From positions 152,001-216,000 of the forward strand of contig JAPDOI010000271.1 of the NCBI GenBank assembly GCA_029168955.1: a DNA stretch of 64,000 nucleotides. Direction: 5' to 3'. Shown piece after piece: positions 34,674-44,295 of the stretch. The notes under the pieces were generated by a model. The model was not told where the DNA came from, did not search any database, and saw nothing but the letters and a program-made list of their open reading frames with translations. Origin of the DNA: Aplectana chamaeleonis. Taxonomy: Eukaryota; Nematoda; Chromadorea; Rhabditida; Cosmocercidae. Within the stretch, counting starts at the first letter, position 1; each line of letters starts with the position of its first letter. Made by a program: the position numbers and the translations under genes.

Positions 34674-35476
34674 CTCAGAAAAATGAAAACACATTACATG
34701 TAATATAAAGCGTAAGATACTTGAGACATTCAAGTATATATTACCTTTATATCGCATGTAACCTACACTTATATTACATGCAACATACACTTATATTACA
34801 CGTAACATACACTTATATTTCATGTAACCTGATTACAGCTGCAAGTTGAAGCTCGATGCTTTAAGGGTTGGAGCTGCAAGTTCCAGGCTACTGCTTCAGA
34901 AACGAATCAGCAAGCTCTAAGCTCTTTTGGACATCCCAGTAGCTTAAAGCTGGCTGCTTCATAACTGAAGCAGCAAGCCCCTAGCTTCATACAAGAAGCT
35001 GTGGGCTTAGCCTTGCTTCAAAAGTATTGCATTTCGCTCCCTCTAATCCTCTTGATTAAAACGGATTATGAGGAGCGAGAGATCAACGACTCGGCCACGG
35101 CGAGTGACCACCCGGTCGAATGACAATCCAAAGGACCAGCACTCAACGCCAAGGTATGAGGCGGCCCGTATGCTGTGCAGGTTTGCAGAAGGTGTTCAGC
35201 ATGGGCCCTCAGTTGCCGGGGATATTTGACGTAACTTACATTGCCGGAGATGTATTACAAGTATATTGTAATCGTCTCTTATGCTACAAGTATTATGTTT
35301 TCACCATCGATAACATATTACGTGCGACATTTGGCCTGCGAGCGAGGGACCGATATATTACATTTAACTTACATCGGGCGATATAAGTTGCAAGTAATAT
35401 ACATTGGCCAATTTATACTGCATGTATATCAATTCCGGCCTTTAAATTACATGTAATATGTTTTCATTTTCCTGAG
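34674..35476. mobile_element. CTCAG-end element, nested copy 1
   Basis: Ends CTCAGAAAAATGAAAACA and TGTTTTCATTTTCCTGAG-like. Inserted in the outer copy between GCAGGCCCAA and ATTGGTTTGA. Copy 1's own centre shows the uninterrupted form of the outer copy's sequence, so the insertion point can be read directly. Confidence 0.8.
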
Positions 35477-35524
35477 ATTGGTTTGACAATCGTCTGGGTG
35501 GTCACTCGCCCTGGCCGAGTCGTT

Positions 35525-36309
35525 CTCAGAAAAATGAAAACATGTTACATGTAATATAAAGTGTAAGACACTTGAGACATTCAAGTATATTACCTTTATA
35601 TCGCATGTAACTTACACTTATACTACATGTAACAAAAACTTATATTACATGTAACATACACTTATATTTCTTGTGACTTCATTAGAGCTGCAAGTCGAAG
35701 CTCGATGCTTTAAGGGTTGTAGCTGCAAGCTCCTGGCTACTGCTTCAGGTACGAATCACTAAGCTTTAGGCTCTCTTGGACATCCCATGAGCTTAAAGTT
35801 CGCTGCTTCATGACTGAAGCAGCAAGCTTGGATCCCACGACTTCATACAAGAAGCAGTGGGCTTAAGCTTGCTTCAAATATTGCTTGTAGCGACTGAGGG
35901 TCAATGCTGAACACCTACTGCAAATCTGCACAACATGCGGGCCGCCTCGAGGCGGCCCATATGTTGTGCAGATTTGCACTAGGTGTTCAGAATTGGCCCT
36001 AAGTTGCTGGAGATATTTGAATTATGTTACAATTATACTTGATGTAATTTACTTGAATAGAGATAATTCATATGTAACTTACATTGACGGAGATGTATTA
36101 CAAGTATATTGTAATCGTCTCTTATGTTACAAGTATTATGTTTTCACCATCAAAAACATATTACTTGCGACATTTGGCCAGCGAGCGAGGGACATGGAAC
36201 ATACATCGGTCGAGATAATTTGCAAGTAATATACATTGGCCAATTTATATTACATGTATATTAATTCAGGCCTTTTATATTACATGTAATACTTTTTCAT
36301 TTTTCTGAG
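35525..36309. mobile_element. CTCAG-end element, nested copy 2
   Basis: Flanked by TT at both borders (35523-35524, 36310-36311). It splits the sequence GAGTCGTT/GATCTC of the outer copy, which is intact in copy 1 as the reverse complement GAGATCAACGACTC near 35081-35094. Length 785 bp. Confidence 0.85.
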
Positions 36310-36730
36310 TTGATCTCTTGCTCCTCATGGTTCGTGCTAATCGTGAGCAGGATTAGAGGGATTGACACACAATATTATTGATGTATGCTCAGACCCACGG
36401 CTTCATGTATGAAGGTGTGGGTTTCAAGCTTACTGCTTCAGTTAAGAAGCAGCAAGCCTCAAGCTCCGGGGATGTCCAAGAGAGCTTAAAGGCTGCTGAT
36501 TCGTACCTGAGGTAGCAACTTGGAACTTGCAACTGCAACCCTTAAAGCATTGAGCTTCAACTTGCAGCTCTAATTATGTTACATGAAATATATCTAAGTT
36601 ACGTGTAATATAAGTGTATGTTACATGTAATATAAGTGTAAGTTGCATGCTATATAAAAGTAATATACTTGAATGTCTCAAGTTTCTCATAATTTATACT
36701 ACAGCTATCATGTTTTCACTTTTCTGAGCA

Positions 36731-38020
36731 GAGTATCATAGCGACAAAATATGACGAAGACGTCATCCTTGAGCCTGCTCTCATCCGGGTACTCACCAGA
36801 TACATTTCCGCCTTTATCGTGTCTACTCCAATCAATTCTGTTATGGAGCGGACGACTGTCATATTCTGACGCCATTTGAAGAAGGTGACGTTGTCTCGGC
36901 GTTGCATTTAAGCTCTGAGGCTCCGTCCATAGCAGACGTCCTAGCGTCAAGTGACCGTAAAGTGATGCTGGGGGTTCGCATCTTCAGCATTTGTTATTGA
37001 TCTGACTCCCCAACGACCACTGAAGCCAGTCGTTGACGGTGGAGGCATAGTGACCGTAACGGCTGTCACTAATATTATCGATACCATCGTTAACCACGTG
37101 CCGTCCTCGAACACGTTGAATGCGCCAGCCGTCTAGCGTCTTGCGCCAGCGTTTGAGAACGAATGAACGAAAGAATGGGGTTATTGATCGAAAACCACTG
37201 ATCCTCTCGCCACTGTTGAGACCAAGAGGTTGTCTCAGGGAGGCCTGCCAAAGTGGCTTCTTAGTGTAGGCGCGCCAAGTGGCTTCTCCCTATGCATATT
37301 CTCTATAAAAATCGTATTTCCCATCACTCATGGCGCACGCAGCGCGCGATGCTAACCTCCGCACCAACACGGCTAGGAATCATTAAAATTACTCCGTTCT
37401 ATGTACAGTCTGTGTCTTATACGGATGAATCGGAAGCTTTCACTGGGAAGGGGTTATGTAGGGTCGGTCTACTTCACAAGTATGTGGAATTCTCAGATTT
37501 CGTCCCTGAAATCGGGCTATGCCCCTAACGTGACTGAATACGAACGCTTTGTCGAAAAGATGAGTTTCATTAGCTACGCAAAGTTTTGGAGAAAAAACCT
37601 ACACATCGATCCTGTGATGGAAATATCTTCGCATAGGGGTTGATCTGGACGTTTCTCATCAAGTTTTCGTATATTCCGGTCAAGATGAAACATTATAGGA
37701 GAGTTGAACGACAAGCCATGAGCTATGCAGCTAAACCTCAAACTTCGAAACACTGACTCAAGAATTCGCAGTTGCGTTCCGCCATAAAACTCTCGTTTGA
37801 GAACTGCGTATGTTTCCCCAGATCAGCGCCCGTTAATCCCGAGACATCGCTCATTCAAAGTTAGTTGAACCTCTGGTTTTTTTTTGAATCATTATCCGTT
37901 CTATCCCGAAAAAAATCGGGTTTGCCCCCAGAGAAGCGCAGACGGCGACGGTCTGGCGAAACGTTCAAACTTGTGCTATCTCACCAACACTTATCCAGCA
38001 CGACTTCGAGGACCATTTAC
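36731..38020. other. Unassigned DNA
   Basis: About 1.3 kb with no recognisable gene or repeat. Several short open frames show no motif. Confidence 0.4.
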
Positions 38021-38026
38021 GCTGCT

Positions 38027-38175
38027 ATGTTATGCTATGCTATGCTATGTTATGTCATGTTATGCTATGTTATTTTATGTTATGTTATGTTATGTTATGT
38101 TATGTTATGTTATGTTATGTTATGTTATGTTATGTTATGTTATGTTATGTTATGTTATGTTATGCTATGTTATGT
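38027..38175. repeat. (TATGT)n pentanucleotide microsatellite
   Basis: About 29 units, mostly TATGT, with TATGC variants clustered at the 5' end. Open frames reading CYVML are artefacts. Confidence 0.97.
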
Positions 38176-38260
38176 TCTAGAGGTCCGCGGAGTTGAAACG
38201 AGCGGCTGTTTCCTGTCAAGCGTCAGTCTGAGAGCATGGCCTATACTATGTGTAATCACT

Positions 38261-39124
38261 CAAAGGCAGTGTTCACGATGAATATCGCACTCGAGTTCGA
38301 CCCAAAAATGGGATTGTTTGGTCGTGAGGTAACTAATAGTGGAGAAACAGGGAAGAAAAACGTTAAGAATAAGTCAGAATAACGGTTTCTAAATTCAGGG
38401 CGTGGACGAGAACAATGGGCTCTGCTGATTTGGGCAAGCGCGCGCTAATCGCGAAATCTGCGCGAATCGATAATGATAACTGCGGCAGAGTTGCTTGGCA
38501 ATTTGCCATCAGAAAAAAACGTGTGTGGCGCCACAAGCTCGTCCGATTAGGGGGGGTGGACCGGGATAGGTAGGCTCACCGGGGGAGCTTTCAAAGCCGT
38601 TTGTATTTGTTTCTGGCCAGTTTTCTTTGCTTTCTTCGACCCTATCCTCTACAGCATCCTCTACAGCACCTTTAGAGGCAGCGTTCACGATAAATCTCGT
38701 CCTCGCGGTCTCAATGCGAAACACTAAGTTGGCAGGTGCTATAGAGGATAGGGTCGAAGAAAGCAACGAAAACTGGCCAGAAATAAAGACAAACGGCTTC
38801 GAAAGCCCTCCCGGTGCGCCTACCCACCACGGTCCGCCCCCCAATCGGACGAGCTTGTGGCGCCACACACGTTTCAATGGCAAATTGCCTAGCAACTCTA
38901 CCGCAGTTAGCATTCTCGATTCGCGAAGATTTCGCGATTAGCGCGCGCTTGCAGAAATCAGCAGGGCCCATGATTCTCGTCCACGCTCTGAATTTAGAAA
39001 CCGCTATTTTGACTTATTCTGGACGTTTTTCTTCCCTGTTTCTTCACAATTACTTACCTCACGACAAAACAATCCCATTTTGGGTCGAACTCGAGTGCGA
39101 AATTCATCGTGAACACTGCCTTTA
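38261..39124. mobile_element. AAGGCAG-end long foldback, family D
   Basis: Ends AAAGGCAGTGTTCACGATGA and TCATCGTGAACACTGCCTTTA. Arms of about 390 bp (38261-38654 and 38738-39124) are reverse complements at high identity. The roughly 80-bp loop contains another AAGGCAG-like end (38675-38698, TTAGAGGCAGCGTTCACGAT), suggesting formation from two inverted copies. Non-coding; frames on both strands mirror one another. Confidence 0.9.
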
Positions 39125-39298
39125 AGATCTGTGAGAAGCGTGATCAATAATGCTAGCAGCTCATTGACTTTAACGCCGATCACCGGGTGGCTGCAAAGAA
39201 GAAGAAGAACGCCGATCACCGTCATAATCGACAATGCAGCCCTCACCTCTATTCGACGCGTTGAAGAGTGACGGGACTTCAACTATGAAGGAACCTTT

Positions 39299-39638
39299 AT
39301 GTCTCACTGTTACCGATGTGATGAAGCTGTCTGGAGCCCCATCTTCTTAGGAGACAATTATAAATACAACAAGGCATACAAAAGATATATAGAATTCTAT
39401 TTAAATAAGGCTGTACAGGAGGAAGTGATTCAGAATAAAGCGAAAAGAAAGATGGAACGAATGATAATCTCAGGAAGGCCGCTGAAAATTGAGCAACACG
39501 ATCCTTTCACTGGGTATATCAATCTAGAAACATTGTATACAATTGGAATGCACCCGAAAGAAATTCGCGCGTCACCTCTGGAGAAGAGGGTGAGGTTATT
39601 GCGAAATGCACTTGAGAAGGCGGACAATGGCGATGGGT
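39299..39638 (+). CDS. Unrecognised host exon
   Basis: The open frame from the ATG at 39299 reads MSHCYRCDEAVWSPIFLGDN, then a Lys/Arg-rich helical stretch (EEVIQNKAKRKMERMIISGR), HDPFTGYINLETLYTIGMHP and RASPLEKRVRLLRNALEKAD. It ends in a strong donor GATGG|GTAAGTG near 39638. The frame stays open 7 codons upstream of the ATG to a TGA, so the exon may start earlier or be the first coding exon. Composition is protein-like and unlike nearby repeats. The CxxC near the start could bind metal, but no family is recognised. It points toward the 3' end of the minus-strand gene at 39896. Confidence 0.6.
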
Positions 39639-39895
39639 AAGTGTGGTCGAGAGGAAAGCGTCCGTGAGGCTGCTAGATGTCAGTAATCACCCGTGGATCT
39701 AGTTTAAAAAGCCTACTACGAAGCCGCGGTAGGTGCTCTGAGCAATCGTCTAACTAACCCCACACAGACCTCCTCTCAGCCGATGTGCAAGTCACAACAA
39801 GCACTACTTGTTGTTCAGGGAACAACAAGAGCAGATACACACTTACCTCCGTGAATGAGGAGGTTCATAATTATGATACAACGATTGCTCGTGAT

Positions 39896-40060
39896 CTAGA
39901 TCCGGTACAAGTAAAATGCTATTAGTAATGCTAATAATCCCACGAAATTCAGGGTACTCCGCGAAATCGTGATATCATCGTGACGGCTCTTTTCCAACTC
40001 CATCTGCGCATTCTTCATATCGGTATTCCGACGGATCTCCTCTTGGAGTTGCTTTTGAAC
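39896..40060 (-). CDS. Coiled-coil tail-anchored protein gene, last exon
   Basis: On minus, the acceptor CCTTTCAG precedes GTTCAAAAGC. The frame reads VQKQLQEEIRRNTDMKNAQM, ELEKSRHDDITISRST, and finally LNFVGLLALLIAFYLYRI before TAG at 39896-39898. The last 18 residues form one hydrophobic segment with a Tyr/Arg end and no lumenal extension, the layout of a C-terminal membrane anchor. Phase 0 fits the donor of exon 50756-50839. A second possible donor (GGAG|GTAAGTG, near 39846) lies beyond the stop, so an alternative 3' form is possible. The family is not recognised; SLMAP-like and golgin-like proteins share only the architecture. Confidence 0.65.
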   Translation of the reverse strand, partial: VQKQLQEEIRRNTDMKNAQMELEKSRHDDITISRSTLNFVGLLALLIAFYLYRI

Positions 40061-40378
40061 CTGAAAGGATGTATGGATTCAAAAACACTGGATGGACTAG
40101 AGAATGGTCGGTTTTTTTTTGTACAGCCGATGAATGCTATTCGTAAAAGAATGTAGATAACATTTTGGAGACGTTTTCTGACAAGATTGTGCCTGACACT
40201 TGTTTGCAATACATCGTTGATTGTGAAGAAGTCAAATACATAGGTCTTTAACATATCGCCAAAAAAAAATTCATTTGAGATCGACTGAATCGCACAATGC
40301 ATTTCAAAATTATAGATCACTCTAGGACTTCAATTTTTCGGTTTTTGTGCAGCTCTATAGTTATGCGACACTCTAACT

Positions 40379-41450
40379 ATTCGGTTGATGCATAATTATG
40401 AAACGTTTTTTAAAATATTCTTATTCAACAGAAACAATCACAATATTTAATCATCAAAACATGTTTAAATTATCGTTCGAGAGCGCAGTCACCATCCACT
40501 CCAAAAACTGCTTCCCATTTGCTTGACAGTCCATCGATTCGACGTGCGAAGAAGACACCATTCTTGGAGGAAATCCACGCTTTGACATCAGCCACCAAGT
40601 CATCCAAATCGTCGTAGATTTTGTTTATTTGCCACTTTTTCAAAAAGCGATTGACATGAGAGTCTGTTGGTGCTTTTGTCGGTGAGTACGGCGGATGTGA
40701 GAGCATATCCCATCCCTTATTGACGATAGATTCGATTACACGGCGCTCAAAATGTGGACGGGCGTTATCATAATGGAACAAGATGTTGTTTTTTGGGCGG
40801 TCTTTTCACCTCGACTGTAGCTTTAAGGCGATCAAGCTGAGCCCGATAGATGTCGCTGTTGATGTTGAATTGCCGCTTGCCATTTCTGTCAGGGATTCTC
40901 CATTGTTCCCCTTCATCTGCGTCGTTGAACCAATAACAAATCCCATTTGAAATGATTCCCCAAAGGATGATTCCGCTTCTCTCCCACCACCTCCACACCA
41001 CCTAGCCTTCTTGCAGTGCACGTTTTTTAGTATTCCTTTGCGGGAAACACCTGGCGAAACGCAGATTCTCTTCCTTTCAATGATTTTGAAGACATGCCAT
41101 GACTCATCCCCAGTGACAAGATTCTTCCAAAATGGTGTTTCATTGTTTCGCTGCAGTCAACCGGTAAAAATTCGAAGGCGTTCAGCTTTGTTGTTGTCGG
41201 GGAGCTTGTGGGGCACCCATCCAGCCAATTTTCATACCTCTCCAAGTTTATTCAGGCGTCGAACGATCGTCGATTGAATGACATTGAAGTCTTCAGCCAG
41301 CATTAGCGTTGCCAGACTTTCGTCCTGATACACGGCTGTCAGAAGTGCTTGTTCATCAAAATCCGATGGTCTATCTCTTCCTCGTGCTTGAAATTCCCTA
41401 AAAAGCTGCGGAAATTTCAAAAATGGCATTTTAACTGCTCCACAAAAGGG
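40379..41450 (-). pseudogene. Mariner transposase pseudogene
   Basis: On minus, decayed segments give the N-terminal helix-turn-helix (FDEQALLTAVYQDES, TIVRRLNKLGEV), a WxPHKL-like linker, VTGDESWHVFKI, RSGIILWGIISNGICYWF, then INSDIYRAQLDRLKATVE, the catalytic HYDNARPH box and HPPYSPTKAPTDSH. This is the mariner order with the acidic positions still visible. Several frameshifts separate the segments. One end at 40379 (TATTCGGTTGATGCATAATT) matches the start of the second copy at 42726. The other end is missing. Confidence 0.9.
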
Positions 41451-41459
41451 TTTGGAATT

Positions 41460-42420
41460 TATGGGAGTATTCAGGAAGAATTCTTTGGATTTGGCCCAAA
41501 ACTTCGAACGGGGGTTATTTAAGACTCTGAACCCAAATCTAGGTCTATTTGGCTCCAGACTTGGGGTTACCGTCGGTTACGGTATGCATAATGCCTTTTA
41601 ACCTGCGCTACTTACCTTAACATTTCGAAAATCGAAAAATGGACCTCAATTTCGTGTTCGGCGTCCCATGTAACACCCAAAGGGAAATTTTGAGTGAAAT
41701 CTGAGACTTTACCCGAGCTGCCGTATGCCCATCGTTACATACCGTAATCCGAGGGAAATCGATGAACCGACCACAAATTTGTGTTAGGCAGTCCAAATAA
41801 GACCTATGTGGAATTTTTCGAGACGAGTTCCTCGCATTCTTGAAATCGTCAAAAGTCGCCTTTGGTCAGCAAGATTTAACCCATTTTGAAGCTTCGGACC
41901 ACATCAGGCGGAATTTTTGACAAGTGGGCCTCAGATTCGTAATAAGCCCCCAAAACAACCCCTGTTCAAAGTTTTAAGCTCAATCCGAGACAAATCTTTT
42001 GAACACTCTGAAAATTGCCATTTGTGTACCCCTTTTCTCTTCGCAAAGCTATGATAATGCCCACTTTTGGAAATCTATTTCTCTGACAAGGGAATGACCA
42101 GACCTGGTCGCCAGGACTATCCATGAGACCAGGTTTTTCTAATCGACTACCTCCCGGGTGGTCATAAAAACCCTATCCTAGCTGTCCGAGTAATAGCGAA
42201 AGAAAAAGTTATGGGCGTAGATGTTGCGAACTCTGCAGGTGAAATAAAATTTATTTGCCGTAAACTGTCTTTATCGTTCGAATTGTTGAAAATGGGACTC
42301 ATATTCGTGTTCAGCGCCTCAAATATCCACTTTGAGAGAAGTTTGGGCGAAAAAATTGCTTTTCAATTTTTTTATAAAAGAATGTTGAACATTTTATCAG
42401 TACTCGGGCAGCAAAAATAA
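41460..42420. repeat. Diverged tandem-like dispersed repeat
   Basis: At least four loosely related units of 130-350 bp each contain a word like GGGACTCATATTCGTGTTCA followed by GAGACAAATC or a similar word (41640, 41770, 41930, 42285). They match 32820-32930. Non-coding. Confidence 0.55.
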
Positions 42421-42724
42421 ACTTTTTACAAGTACCCGGAAGGTGGTCGATCAGAAAAGCATGGCTACATTCGTAGTTCGCGCAGACAGCTCTGGTCTTT
42501 CCCTAGTGAGGCATTCAGGGGATTTGGAAACCGGACTATCAATGCTGTTCCCCATACCTACAACTATCAAAACATGGTTTTACAGAAGCTCTCGGGAGAT
42601 GTATGGTAAGCTCTAGAAAGAAGTATCTGCATTCATGACGCAGACTAATCGGCAGTTGCAAAAGCCACCTTGCAATAGATGTGTTGTTATTTTGCTGGCA
42701 TGAACGACCAATTTATGTAATATT
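42421..42724. other. Unassigned DNA
   Basis: Bases 42690-42722 resemble 48732-48770 (TTTTGCTGGCATGA, CAATTTATG). Nothing else seen. Confidence 0.4.
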
Positions 42725-42725
42725 G

Positions 42726-43030
42726 GGTTGGTGCATAATTATGGAACGCTTTTATAAACGCGCTTTTCTTTGGTAAAAATTGGCGTTTCGTTTTCAATGA
42801 TTACATAAAAATAATCCTCAATATTTAGTTAAAGAATGCGTCTCGAAAATCACACTCATATTCACCATATTTTGCTGTACCACCACGAGAAAAGAGTGGC
42901 CACAGCGCAGTCATTTCTCGATGTCAGCGAACTTTTTGGCAGACCTACAGCAACTACAACATGGTTTTCCAAATCGCCACGAAGTGGGTAAAGCAGTCCC
43001 TAAGTAGAGGTTTTTCAAAGGATTGTTCGC
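42726..43030 (+). pseudogene. Mariner element 5' fragment
   Basis: Starts with a terminal repeat TATTGGGTTGGTGCATAATT. A frame beginning MRLENHTHIHHILLYHHEKR and continuing to TTWFSKSPRSG resembles the mariner N-terminal domain, then hits a stop. It is probably the same family as the copy at 40379-41450, in the opposite orientation and truncated. Confidence 0.75.
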
Positions 43031-43808
43031 CTGACACAGACCACGAGCACAACACGTTTGCACCCTTTAGGCAGTCGAATAACCGCTATATCAAACTTAT
43101 TATTAGACTCAACGTGCAAGTGTACTGGTGACGTACTCGATGAAGTTCTGATCATGACTACATGCTGGTCATCCATACGCTGTCACGCCTTGGCTGCATC
43201 ACAACGTGCTTCAAGACAGACTCAGATGAGACTTCGCCTTATTTTGCTTGAATTCAAAAGTTGGCCTGCGTCATAACCTCACAAATAAAAGAATCCATTG
43301 TGTCAGCGCCTTCTGTACTCGACACAATACCTTGTAGTAGAAGTGAATGTCAACTGAAGCTTCGGTTCTCGCTGAACGTTCAGAAGGTAATTAGCTAAAC
43401 TCTAATGAGGTTTCTTCCAGAAGTACAACTTTGTTTCCTTTCTGATGTCATGTCATGCCAGTTGCGTGTTTTCCCATACCGTGGTTGAACTTCTTCTGTT
43501 TCGGCCACGCTCACTAGAAAAGGGCCAGCAACATTTCCGTTCCCGAAATCCGCAATATCCCACTAATCATACAGACAGTGCATTCAACTTTCTCAGGCCA
43601 GATGTCTGAATATGCCAGCCTGTGCATGTCTTCAAGACGATAAGCCGATATGTCCCCTTCATGACAGTATGCTGGGTGTCCCGGCTGTATCAAATCCTGC
43701 TCCATAACATCAGGCAAGTAACCCACAATAGGAAACTTCACATGTCTCTGATGCAGGAGTGGTAGCAATGAACGCTTCTTGAAGAATTCGACCCCAATCT
43801 CGATTGCT
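43031..43808. other. Unassigned DNA
   Basis: Possibly decayed mariner sequence up to about 43280, but no motif is clear. Nothing recognised beyond that. Confidence 0.35.
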
Positions 43809-44279
43809 TAAAGGCAGTGGTCGCGATCAAATATGCTTGTCGTCTTTTTCTCTCCAAATCCTTTCCTGGGTCTCGAGTAGTAGGACCTATAAGAAAAAAT
43901 CGCGAAAAAACCACTGTTTTGGGCAGAACGTCAGCTAGCTTGAAATTGAATGTCAATCAATGAACCTTCGAATTTATGTACACATCTAGTCAAAAACATT
44001 GACTGAAGTGATGCTTTCATTATTCCACTGTTTTTATTCGTTAAATTTGCATTTATTTCGTCCCCTGAATGTCGATGAATTTTGACTGCTCGGCATGAGA
44101 CTGCGATCTGTTTCGTCATCGCTGTGCACGTGTGCACGAACTAGCTTCTTTGGGCCCTAGAAACTCTATTTGTAGACCGTTTTTCACCGCGCTACCTTCA
44201 TAGTTTTTCAGCTGTTTTTCATCTAAGCTGATTTTTGTAGTTTTTTCGATATCGTTTTTCATCGTGACCACTGCCTTTA
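43809..44279. mobile_element. AAGGCAG-end MITE, family B, copy 3
   Basis: Clean ends and TA borders. Very similar to copy 2 at 27107, except for an 88-bp internal deletion at about 43920. It lies only 17 bp from the 3' tail of the Jockey/I-type element. Confidence 0.93.
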
Positions 44280-44295
44280 ATCTCTTCCTAGGTCT

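Larger units (their letters stand above)
34276..36728. mobile_element. CTCAG-end element containing two nested copies of itself
   Basis: The outer copy has ends CTCGGAAAAATGAAAAC and GTTTTCACTTTTCTGAG, flanked by CA on both sides (34274-34275, 36729-36730). Its two halves are separated by two further copies in the opposite orientation (34674-35476 and 35525-36309). Without them the outer copy is about 865 bp. All copies are AT-rich, built from ACATGTAATATAA-like words plus a GC-richer centre with CTGCTTCA...TGAAGCAG hairpins. No protein is encoded. The 2-bp duplication does not point to a known superfamily. Confidence 0.8.

Noticed and set aside
37865..38281. Repeat protein with CYVML units
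   Set aside because: Translation of the TATGT microsatellite.
38509..39125. Mirror-image open frames on both strands as a gene pair
   Set aside because: They arise from the two arms of one foldback element.
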